Part shown: in pieces, positions 6,238 to 11,353 of the stretch
Layout of the letters: each line of letters begins with the position of its first letter
Position numbering within the stretch: position 1 is the stretch's first letter
Assembly (NCBI GenBank): GCA_036266975.1
Contig: DATAWZ010000080.1
Coordinates: 1 to 11,353 of the forward strand
From: DATAWZ01 sp036266975
Lineage (GTDB): Bacteria; Actinomycetota; Thermoleophilia; Solirubrobacterales; Solirubrobacteraceae
Direction of reading: 5' to 3'
DNA: 11,353 bases
Position numbers and translations under genes: made by a program
Notes under the pieces: generated by a model
The model's input: the letters and a program-made list of their open reading frames with translations, nothing else
The model's database searches: none
What the model was told of the DNA's origin: nothing

Positions 6238-6825
6238 GTGAGCGCCGCGGCGCGTGAGAGCGAGCACGAGCTCCTGCGTCGACTGCGCGCGGGCGACGAG
6301 CGCACGTTCGAGCAGATCGTGCGCGCCTGGCACCCGATGCTCGTGCGGCTGGCCCGCCGCTTCGTCCCCACCGACGCGATCGCCGAGGAGGTCGCCCAGG
6401 AGGCGTGGGTCGGCCTGCTCGACGGCCTTGACTCCTTCCAGGAGCGCTCCTCGCTGCGCACGTGGCTGACGCGAATCCTCATCAACCGGGCGATCAGCCG
6501 CGGCACGCGCGAGCGGCGCTCGGTCCCGGACGAGACGCTCCAGGACACGATCGGCCCGTTCACCCCCGCGGGCGCGTGGGCCGCGCCGCCGCCGGCGCCG
6601 CCGGAAGAGCAGCTCGAGCGCCTCCAGACCCGCGCCGCGCTGCTCGCGGCGCTCGACGAGCTGCCCGATCGCCAGCGCGCGGCGGTCCTGCTGCGCGATG
6701 TGGCCGGGCTGAGCGGCCAGGAGGTCGCCGAGGCGCTCGACCTCTCGCCCGGCAACGCGCGCGTGCTGCTGCACCGCGGCCGCGGCCGCCTGCGCGCCGC
6801 CCTCGAGCCCCAGTGGGAGGCGTAA
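6238..6825 (+). CDS. ECF-type RNA polymerase sigma factor (sigma-70 family)
   Basis: This 195-residue protein directs RNA polymerase to a stress or signal regulon. The sigma-2 domain spans about 22-92, with FEQIVRAWHPMLVRLARRFV, the region 2.2-like EEVAQEAWVGLLDGLDSF (50-67) and region 2.4 RTWLTRILINRAISRGTRER. A Pro/Ala linker (AGAWAAPPPAPP, 111-122) leads to sigma-4 (about 128-188): LDELPDRQRAAVLLRDV and the helix-turn-helix LSGQEVAEALDLSPGNARV. No sigma-3 or extra C-terminal domain is seen, as expected of an ECF factor. GTG 6238 is preferred to an in-frame TTG 45 bases upstream, because a TAGCGT box ends seven bases before it and the extension would run through the promoter. The stop is four bases before the anti-sigma start, so the pair is an operon. 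Confidence 0.92.
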   Translation: MSAAARESEHELLRRLRAGDERTFEQIVRAWHPMLVRLARRFVPTDAIAEEVAQEAWVGLLDGLDSFQERSSLRTWLTRILINRAISRGTRERRSVPDETLQDTIGPFTPAGAWAAPPPAPPEEQLERLQTRAALLAALDELPDRQRAAVLLRDVAGLSGQEVAEALDLSPGNARVLLHRGRGRLRAALEPQWEA

Positions 6826-6829
6826 CGCA

Positions 6830-7096
6830 ATGGGCGACTCACCGGACACCTCTGTGATGTTGAGCTGCCGTGAGCTGGTGGCGCTGGTGACTGACTACGT
6901 CGAGGAGGCGCTGCCCGATACCGACCGGCGCCGGTTGGACGCGCACCTGGCGCGGTGCCGCGACTGCACCGCCTACCTGGCGGGAATGCGCCTGACGCTG
7001 CTCGAGCTCGGAACCATCGGTGACCCCGAGCACGCCCTGGACGACGCGCCGCCGGAACTGCTCGAGCGCTTCCGCGCCTGGGCGGCCGACCGCTGA
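6830..7096 (+). CDS. Soluble zinc-finger (ZAS) anti-sigma factor
   Basis: This 88-residue cytosolic protein most likely binds and silences the sigma factor encoded just upstream. It carries the zinc-binding anti-sigma signature: Cys13 (SCRELV), then His39, Cys43 and Cys46 in AHLARCRDC, giving Cys-x25-His-x3-Cys-x2-Cys. There is no transmembrane helix, so the signal is sensed in the cytosol or by direct redox or metal chemistry. In the ZAS family some members, such as RsrA, release the sigma factor when oxidised; whether this one does is inference. Its start has a GGGAGG site nine bases upstream, inside the sigma gene's last codons, which supports coupling. A convergent minus-strand gene ends five bases beyond its stop. 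Confidence 0.88.
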   Translation: MGDSPDTSVMLSCRELVALVTDYVEEALPDTDRRRLDAHLARCRDCTAYLAGMRLTLLELGTIGDPEHALDDAPPELLERFRAWAADR

Positions 7097-7101
7097 CGCG
7101 C

Positions 7102-7314
7102 TCAGGAGCCGGGCCGCGAGGCGCCGGCGGGCGTGCGCTCCGAGCGCGAGGACCAGCCCCAGCTGCGGTAGATCGAGCAGTGATCGTGGAAGGGCACGCC
7201 GTCGAGCAGCACGCGCTGCTCGCCGCGCTCGATCTCCTTGCCGCAGGCCAGGCACTGCTCGGCGAGCACCTCGTCGCCCGCTTCCGGGAGTGGTTGGCGG
7301 CGAAAGCGAGGCAT
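7102..7314 (-). CDS. Small Cys/His protein, probable metal-binding domain
   Basis: This 70-residue protein has Cys21-x2-Cys24 (EQCLACGKEI) followed by His43, His45 and Cys46 in VPFHDHCSIYRSWGW. The order CxxC...HxHC resembles half of a treble-clef or LIM-type zinc knuckle, although no family is recognised. There is no signal peptide. ATG 7314 is 14 bases after the hydrolase stop, so the two genes are probably cotranscribed. The open frame continues upstream, but there it is a shadow of the hydrolase. No ribosome binding site is evident, so translation may depend on coupling. The function is unknown. Confidence 0.6.
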   Translation of the reverse strand: MPRFRRQPLPEAGDEVLAEQCLACGKEIERGEQRVLLDGVPFHDHCSIYRSWGWSSRSERTPAGASRPGS

Positions 7315-7328
7315 GACCAGCGGCAGGC

Positions 7329-8255
7329 TCAGGCGACCGAGGTGGGAACCGGGGCCGCTTGCGGGTGGTGCAGCGTCCGCTGCAGGAAGTCGAGCTGATC
7401 GGTGACCGCACGCTCGAAGGCGTCGCCGACGTAGATGTCGAAGTGGCCGATCGGATAGCGGCGCAGCTCGCCGTGCGGCGCCTGCTGGGCGGCGCGCACG
7501 GCCGGCTTGGGCGGCGTGACCGAGTCCTCGTCGGCGACGCACACCAGCAGCGGGCAGGTGATCCGCCGCGCGCGCCGGCCGGGGCGGTAGAGGCCGACGG
7601 TGAGCACGACGCGCGCCGCGACCTCGTTGCGCCAGGTCGAATCCTCCGGGTCGATCGCGCGCAGGCCGGGTTCGGCGTCGGGGGTGTTCATCACCGCGAG
7701 CGAGCCGGGCGGCCCGACGGCGGCGACCATGTGCGGTCGGCCCCCGCGCAGCGCCCGGGGAAGGTCACGCAGCCCCTCGACGGTGAGGCGCAGCGAGTGG
7801 CCGATCCCCAGCGCGGGCAGGTTGACCAGGCCGTCGGCGAACGGCGCCTGCGCGATCGCCGCGGCGATCCCGTGGTCGCGCGCGGCGGTGGCCATCACGT
7901 GCCCACCGCTGAACGAGCTGCCCCAGATGGCCAGCCGATCGTGGTCGATCCCCGTGAGCGTGCGCGCGTACGCGATCGCCGCGGCCCAGTCGGCGAGCTG
8001 GCGGCGGATGTCGAGCAGCTGGCGCGGCTCGCCGCCGCTGGCGCCGAAGTAGCGATAGTCGAAGACCAGCGCGGCGAAGCCGGCCTGGGCGAAGCGCTCG
8101 GCGTAGCGGTCGAGCGCCTGCTCGCGCACCGCGCTGAACCCGTGGGCCATCACGACCATCGGCACCGGCTCGTCCCCCTCGGGCCGGTAGATCCACGCCG
8201 CGCACTGCTCACCCCAGGAGTCGAACTTCTCCTCGCGGCGCGTGAAGTCGCCCAT
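7329..8255 (-). CDS. Alpha/beta hydrolase (dienelactone hydrolase/X-Pro peptidase S15-like)
   Basis: This 308-residue cytosolic hydrolase has the alpha/beta-hydrolase elements in order. The oxyanion-hole segment is VVMAHGFSAVREQ (34-46). FDYRYFGASGG (65-75) follows, and the nucleophile elbow is WGSSFSGGHV with Ser114 in a G-x-S-x-S-G variant. The acid is Asp242 or Asp244 in CVADEDSVTPP, and the base is His271 in IGHFDIYVGD. The extended YRYFGASGGEPRQL and GSSFSGGHV are common to a large actinobacterial group often annotated simply as alpha/beta hydrolase or acetylxylan esterase/YcjY-like. The substrate cannot be told. ATG 8255 follows a TATCGT box by eight bases, suggesting a leaderless mRNA of its own, separate from the deacetylase upstream. 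The small Cys/His gene follows in the same direction. Confidence 0.85.
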   Translation of the reverse strand: MGDFTRREEKFDSWGEQCAAWIYRPEGDEPVPMVVMAHGFSAVREQALDRYAERFAQAGFAALVFDYRYFGASGGEPRQLLDIRRQLADWAAAIAYARTLTGIDHDRLAIWGSSFSGGHVMATAARDHGIAAAIAQAPFADGLVNLPALGIGHSLRLTVEGLRDLPRALRGGRPHMVAAVGPPGSLAVMNTPDAEPGLRAIDPEDSTWRNEVAARVVLTVGLYRPGRRARRITCPLLVCVADEDSVTPPKPAVRAAQQAPHGELRRYPIGHFDIYVGDAFERAVTDQLDFLQRTLHHPQAAPVPTSVA

Positions 8256-8263
8256 CTCCCGGG

Positions 8264-8269
8264 ACGATA
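8264..8269 (-). promoter_or_regulatory. -10 box of the alpha/beta hydrolase gene, leaderless start
   Basis: TATCGT on the minus strand lies eight bases before ATG 8255. Transcription would begin within one or two bases of the start codon. Confidence 0.45.
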
Positions 8270-8290
8270 GCGCTCGTTGCAGGCCTATCG

Positions 8291-8308
8291 GCGTCAGAGC
8301 TCCGACGC
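8291..8308 (-). terminator. Candidate hairpin after the polysaccharide deacetylase gene
   Basis: GCGTC and GACGC pair around GGAGCTCT, which can extend the stem through a G-U pair and GAG/CTC. It lies 24 bases after the deacetylase stop and before the hydrolase promoter. There is no U-tract. Confidence 0.35.
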
Positions 8309-8331
8309 TTACCGACCTCTTCAGAGCGCGC

Positions 8332-9201
8332 TCAGCCGGGCTCGATGATCGAGCCGCGCGGGACCTGGCTGTAGGAGATCGCGGCGTCGCCGCACTGGGC
8401 GATGCACTTGCGGTACACGGTGGCGAACCCGAGCAGCTGCGGCACCGTCTCGAAGGAGTACCCGCGGCGGCGCAGCGTGTTGATGATGTCCGGATAGGCC
8501 GCGAGCGTCTGCTGGCGCGGCCCGCCGCCGTCGTGGGAGAGGATGATGTCGCCCGGCTGCGCGGCGGACAGGACGCGCTGCTCGATCGCGCTCACGCCCG
8601 GGAGGGTGTAGTCGCTCGGATCGACGGCCCACAGGATCGTCGCCAGGTGCAGCGAGGCGGCCACGGCGAGCACGTGCCCGTCGTAGTCGCCGTAGGGCGG
8701 GCGGAACACGCACGGCGTGTAGCCGGTCAGGCTCTGGACCCGATTCAGCTGCGAGGAGAGCTGGTACTCGACGTTGGCGTCGTCGAGGTCGGGGTGGGTC
8801 CAGGTGTGGTCGCCGAGCGCGTCGCCGGCGCGCAGCTCGCGCTTGAGCAGCGCCGCGTCCGCACCGGTGATCTCCTCGCCGATCATGAAGAACGTGGCCG
8901 GCACATGCTCGGCCGCGAGCATCGACACGAACTGCGGGGTGAGCGTGTAGGGGCCGTCGTCGAAGCTCAGCGCCACGACCTTGCGATGCGTGGAGATCCC
9001 GCGGTAGACGCCGGGCCGGGACCGACAGCCGATCGGGCGGTAGTAGACCGTCTGGCCGCTGCTCGGCGGGGGCGTCGGGGCCGCCGCTGGAGCAGTGCTC
9101 GTCGTCGTGTGTGGCAGGACGACGACCGCGGCACGCCCCACCTTTACCCCAATTGAACACGCAATCAGGGCGAGCACGACGAGGCCGAACCGTCCGCGCA
9201 T
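8332..9201 (-). CDS. Exported polysaccharide deacetylase (NodB domain, carbohydrate esterase 4)
   Basis: This 289-residue protein likely removes acetyl groups from cell-wall or other polysaccharides outside the membrane. A hydrophobic segment (FGLVVLALIACSIGV, 5-19) serves as signal or anchor; LIAC at 12-15 fits a lipobox, though the signal would be very short. A Pro/Thr/Ala linker (31-50) leads to the NodB domain with all five motifs: metal-binding SFDDGP (Asp81/Asp82), HTWTH (His132/His136), RPPYG (167-171), DPSDY (194-198, usually DxxDW) and LSHDGG with His223. Length and order are typical of CE4 enzymes. ATG 9201 is preferred to an in-frame TTG at 9219 because TAGTCT lies eight bases upstream. 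The gene is divergent from the alcohol dehydrogenase, with 34 bases between starts. Confidence 0.92.
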   Translation of the reverse strand: MRGRFGLVVLALIACSIGVKVGRAAVVVLPHTTTSTAPAAAPTPPPSSGQTVYYRPIGCRSRPGVYRGISTHRKVVALSFDDGPYTLTPQFVSMLAAEHVPATFFMIGEEITGADAALLKRELRAGDALGDHTWTHPDLDDANVEYQLSSQLNRVQSLTGYTPCVFRPPYGDYDGHVLAVAASLHLATILWAVDPSDYTLPGVSAIEQRVLSAAQPGDIILSHDGGGPRQQTLAAYPDIINTLRRRGYSFETVPQLLGFATVYRKCIAQCGDAAISYSQVPRGSIIEPG

Positions 9202-9209
9202 CGCCCGCC

Positions 9210-9215
9210 AGACTA
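9210..9215 (-). promoter_or_regulatory. -10 box of the deacetylase gene, leaderless start
   Basis: TAGTCT on the minus strand lies eight bases before ATG 9201. It sits only eight bases from the opposing -10 box of the alcohol dehydrogenase gene. Confidence 0.45.
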
Positions 9216-9223
9216 ACAACGAT

Positions 9224-9229
9224 TAGGAT
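9224..9229 (+). promoter_or_regulatory. -10 box of the alcohol dehydrogenase gene, leaderless start
   Basis: TAGGAT is followed by six bases and the GTG at 9236, so transcription is expected to begin at the start codon. Its -35 region would fall on the first codon of the divergent deacetylase gene. Confidence 0.5.
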
Positions 9230-9235
9230 CCGCGC

Positions 9236-10339
9236 GTGCAGATCCGCGCCGCCGTCCTCGAGCGCTTCGGGGAGCCACTGGTCGTGCAGGAGGTCACCCT
9301 CCAGGAGCCCGGTCCGGGCGAGGTGCTCGTGCGGCTGGAGGCGTGCGGCGTGTGCCACACCGACATGTACACGGCCTCCGGCGCCGACCCGTCCGGCTAC
9401 GCGCCGTGCGTGCTCGGGCACGAGGGCGCGGGCGTCGTCGAGGACGTCGGCGCGGGCGTCGAACTGGTCGCCGCCGGCGACCACGTGGTCACGCTGTTCT
9501 CGCCCCAGTGCGGCGAGTGCGTGCACTGCCGCGACCCGCGGACCAACCTGTGCCTGGCCATCCGCGAGCAGCAGGGCCGCGGCTACCTGCCCGACGGCAG
9601 CACGCGGCTGAGGCGCGAAGGCGAGGAGCTGCGCCACTTCATGGGCACCTCGACCTTCGCGCAGTACACGGTGATGCCCGAGATCGCGCTCGCGAAGATC
9701 GACCCCTCGGCGCCGCTCGAGGGCGCGTGCCTGTTCGCCTGCGGACTGTCGACCGGGCTCGGCGCGGCGATGAAGACGGCCGAGGTGACCGAGGGGAGCA
9801 CCGCCGTGGTGTTCGGCGCGGGCATGGTCGGCCTGGGCGCGGTCGCCGGCGCGCGGCTGCAGGGCGCCGAGCGAATCGTCTGCGTCGATCTCTCAGAGGA
9901 GCGTCTGGAGCTCGCGCGCGGCCAGGGGGCGACCCACACGATCGTCGGCGGCCCCGACTCGGTCCAGCAGATCCTCGACATGACCGACGGGTTCGGCGCC
10001 GACTTCACCTTCGAGGCGACCGGCTTGGTCGCCGTGATGCGTCAGGCGGTCGAGGCCGCGCGCATGGGCTGGGGGCTGTGCACGGTGTGCGGCGTGGCCG
10101 GCCGCGGCGAGACGCTCGACATCATCCCGCGCTTTCTGATCACCGGCCGGCGCGTGTGCGGCTCCTCGTTCGGGGGCCTGAAGGGCCGCGAGGACGTGCC
10201 GCAGCTGATCGACCGCTGGATGGCCGGGGAGATCGACGTGCAGCCGTTCCTCTCCCACGAGGTCTCGCTCGAGGAGATCGATCGTGCCTTCGCGCTGATG
10301 GAAGCCCAGGACGGGATCCGCAGCGTGATCCGCTTCTAG
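9236..10339 (+). CDS. Zinc-dependent alcohol dehydrogenase, class III (formaldehyde dehydrogenase)-like
   Basis: This 367-residue medium-chain dehydrogenase oxidises alcohols or thiol-formaldehyde adducts with NAD+. Catalytic zinc ligands are Cys40 (GVCHTD), His62 (LGHEGAG) and Cys169 (FACGLSTGLG). The structural zinc is held by Cys92, Cys95, Cys98 and Cys106. The Rossmann loop is VFGAGMVGLGAVAGA (192-206), with Asp218 (CVDLSEER) expected to bind the NAD ribose. The stretch GYLPDGSTRLRR...HFMGTSTFAQYTV (116-146) is closest in wording to class III enzymes, which act on S-hydroxymethyl-glutathione or, in actinobacteria, mycothiol adducts. The cofactor thiol cannot be told. GTG 9236 follows a TAGGAT box by six bases and no ribosome binding site is seen, fitting a leaderless mRNA. 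The stop overlaps the convergent gene's stop. Confidence 0.9.
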   Translation: MQIRAAVLERFGEPLVVQEVTLQEPGPGEVLVRLEACGVCHTDMYTASGADPSGYAPCVLGHEGAGVVEDVGAGVELVAAGDHVVTLFSPQCGECVHCRDPRTNLCLAIREQQGRGYLPDGSTRLRREGEELRHFMGTSTFAQYTVMPEIALAKIDPSAPLEGACLFACGLSTGLGAAMKTAEVTEGSTAVVFGAGMVGLGAVAGARLQGAERIVCVDLSEERLELARGQGATHTIVGGPDSVQQILDMTDGFGADFTFEATGLVAVMRQAVEAARMGWGLCTVCGVAGRGETLDIIPRFLITGRRVCGSSFGGLKGREDVPQLIDRWMAGEIDVQPFLSHEVSLEEIDRAFALMEAQDGIRSVIRF

Positions 10340-10590
10340 AAACCGCCCGCCGAAGGCACGCCGAGGACCTCCCACGGCTGCAGCCCGGCGAGCTCCGAGC
10401 GCGACTCGAGCTCGTCCTCGTCGGGGACACCGGCGTGCTCGCGGAACTCCAGCTCGCCGCCACAGCGGGGGCAGGCGCCGAGTACGGAGAGTCCGTGGGC
10501 GGCGATGACGCCGAACCACCGGAACCCGCACCCGCCGCAGCGGACGCGCTCGCGGCCCTCGGGGGCCAGGGGAGGCTCGCAATCGCTCAT
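10336..10590 (-). CDS. Small zinc-ribbon protein
   Basis: This 84-residue soluble protein has two CxxC knuckles, Cys18/Cys21 (VRCGGCGFRWFGVIAAHG) and Cys40/Cys43 (LGACPRCGGELEF), 18 residues apart. This is a zinc-ribbon fold used for nucleic-acid or protein contacts. The tail is acidic (GVPDEDELESRSELAG) and ends near a hydrophobic QPWEVLGVPS. I know no precise function. The start is ATG 10590; ATACCT lies seven bases upstream as a weak -10 match, consistent with another leaderless start. Its TAG stop shares the palindrome CTAG with the stop of the convergent alcohol dehydrogenase. Confidence 0.7.
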   Translation of the reverse strand: MSDCEPPLAPEGRERVRCGGCGFRWFGVIAAHGLSVLGACPRCGGELEFREHAGVPDEDELESRSELAGLQPWEVLGVPSAGGF

Positions 10591-10614
10591 CCACGGCAGG
10601 TATCGACCCGCCGC

Positions 10615-10638
10615 GATCCCCGCTTGAGCGCGGGGGTC
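10615..10638 (-). terminator. Hairpin terminator at the stop of the DUF427 gene
   Basis: GACCCCCGC and GCGGGGATC (minus strand) form a 9-bp stem with one G-U pair around a six-base loop. The stem includes two bases of the DUF427 stop codon. There is no U-tract, but the stem is the longest near-perfect one I saw in the window. It separates the gene from the zinc-ribbon gene. Confidence 0.55.
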
Positions 10639-10915
10639 AGCTCACCTGCACCCCGCGCCAGAACGCGTAGTGACCGGCGATGTTGGCCGCCGCCTCCTTG
10701 GGCTCGCGGTAGTACCAGGCCGCATCCTCGTTGCGCTGGCCGTCGACCACGATCGTCTTGTAGCTCGCCTCGCCCTTCCACGGGCAAGTCGTGTGCGTCG
10801 GGCTGTCGCGCAGGTACTCCCCGCGCACCGACTCGGCGGGGAAGTAATGGTTGCCCTCGACGGCCACGGTGTCATCGCTCTGCGCGATCACCGCGCCGTT
10901 CCACGTCGCCTGCAT
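10637..10915 (-). CDS. DUF427-domain protein
   Basis: This 92-residue single-domain protein matches the DUF427 family, small beta-rich proteins of undefined activity. Visible signatures are NHYFPAESVRGEYL (22-35), the conserved TTCPWKGEASYKTIVVDG (42-59), DAAWYYREPKEAA (64-76) and GHYAFWRGVQV at the C-terminus. Length is typical for the single-domain form. ATG 10915 is supported by AAAAGGAG nine bases upstream (10925-10932). The start lies inside the 3' end of a photolyase remnant (43 bases of overlap), so the two were probably once cotranscribed, and a shared DNA-repair or light-linked setting is possible but unproven. A strong hairpin sits at the stop. Confidence 0.85.
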   Translation of the reverse strand: MQATWNGAVIAQSDDTVAVEGNHYFPAESVRGEYLRDSPTHTTCPWKGEASYKTIVVDGQRNEDAAWYYREPKEAAANIAGHYAFWRGVQVS

Positions 10916-11144
10916 CTGGCGTGTCTCCTTTTCGCGGTTCTCGAGCCTGACGGTAGCGCTCGATCGCCTCGCGGCGGGCGTGACGATGGTCGACGATCGG
11001 CGCCGGGTAGTCCTCGCCGATGACGCACCCCAGCTCGCGCTGGCGGTCGGGATCCATGCGCCAGGGCTCGCGCAGATGCTCGTCGCCCTCGCGCCAGTCG
11101 ATGCCGAGGTCCTTGGTCAGAAAGGAGCCGACGACGAGCAGCAC
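10872..11144 (-). pseudogene. Deoxyribodipyrimidine photolyase remnant, truncated and internally deleted
   Basis: The minus-strand frame reads LLVVGSFLTKDLGIDWREG, then HLREPWRMDPDRQRELG, then CVIGEDYPAPIVDHRHAR and EAIERYRQAR. These match two separate parts of the C-terminal FAD domain of class I CPD photolyases. In an intact enzyme roughly 60-70 residues lie between WREG and the HxPW segment, including the NNGGWQW-type region with FAD-binding and electron-transfer residues. Here they are joined directly near 11078. Everything upstream of about 11144, the antenna domain and most of the FAD domain, is also absent. The reading frame is kept across the deletion, but the product could not bind flavin as a photolyase does. 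The 3' end overlaps the DUF427 gene. Confidence 0.78.
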
Positions 11145-11353
11145 GGCTGGCGGCGAAGGGCCTCCGAGCCGGGGCCCGCGGGGAGCCGTTGCTCGATCTC
11201 GCGGGGGAGACGCAGCCGAGATGGATTTGGGGTGAAAGATGGGATGTCCCCGCCTCACCGGGCGTTTCGCTGCGGTCGGCGCAGGCGGCGACCGGGCCGG
11301 CGGGGAAGCGGCGCAATCGCTCGCTCGCCGCCCGCGGCGCACGCCCGCGGGCA
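11145..11353. other. Unassigned sequence replacing the photolyase N-terminal part
   Basis: Homology to photolyase stops abruptly at about 11144 and the remaining bases to the window end do not continue it in any frame. Open frames here are Arg/Pro/Ala-rich and unconvincing. The stretch may be intergenic sequence joined by deletion, or the edge of an inserted element. I see no gene, inverted repeat or RNA that I can support. Confidence 0.3.

Noticed and set aside
7086..7110. CTGA/TCAG inverted repeat between the anti-sigma and the convergent gene as a terminator
   Set aside because: Only four base pairs with a mismatched core; too weak to support.
9343..10950. 535-codon plus-strand open frame across the alcohol dehydrogenase
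   Set aside because: Arg/Ala-rich shadow in a different frame from the dehydrogenase, running antisense over two further genes.

Overview
The window looks like chromosome from a high-GC actinobacterium. GC is very high, GTG starts are common, and several genes have a TAnnnT -10 box 6-8 bases before the start codon, which is the layout of leaderless actinobacterial mRNAs. The protein types (ZAS anti-sigma factor, GGECSxWACMPSK oxidoreductase, YbjN, DUF427) fit Actinobacteria, perhaps Thermoleophilia/Solirubrobacterales. The lineage is an inference from gene style, not a database match.

Layout. 1-987: an intact IS982-type transposase whose left end probably lies outside the window. 988-1556 (-): an unknown gene broken by at least three frameshifts, touching the IS end. 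1657-2115 (+): a YbjN-domain protein. 2202-3184 (-): a small unknown protein translationally coupled to a class I methyltransferase. 3185-3356: a divergent control region with a cluster of GGTTG half-sites. 3357-4361 (+): a protein with an AGN-type N-terminal motif and a caspase-like (clan CD, C80-like) His/Cys signature, the most interesting gene here. 4374-6160 (-): msrB coupled to a FAD/NAD(P) disulfide oxidoreductase. 6238-7096 (+): an ECF sigma factor and a soluble zinc anti-sigma factor, divergent from msrB. 7102-8255 (-): an alpha/beta hydrolase and a small Cys/His protein. 8332-9201 (-): an exported NodB-type polysaccharide deacetylase, divergent from a class III-like zinc alcohol dehydrogenase (9236-10339, +). 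10336-10590 (-): a zinc-ribbon protein. 10637-10915 (-): a DUF427 protein. 10872-11144 (-): a photolyase remnant with its FAD-binding core deleted.

How the genes may work together. The centre has a redox/oxidative-stress theme: MsrB repairs oxidised methionine, its coupled partner is a disulfide reductase, and the divergent sigma factor is paired with a ZAS-type (HxxxCxxC) anti-sigma factor, a family that includes thiol-redox sensors such as RsrA. The alcohol dehydrogenase is of the formaldehyde/thiol-adduct class. Two decayed genes and one IS suggest accessory sequence at both window edges. No rRNA, tRNA, CRISPR array or origin is visible.
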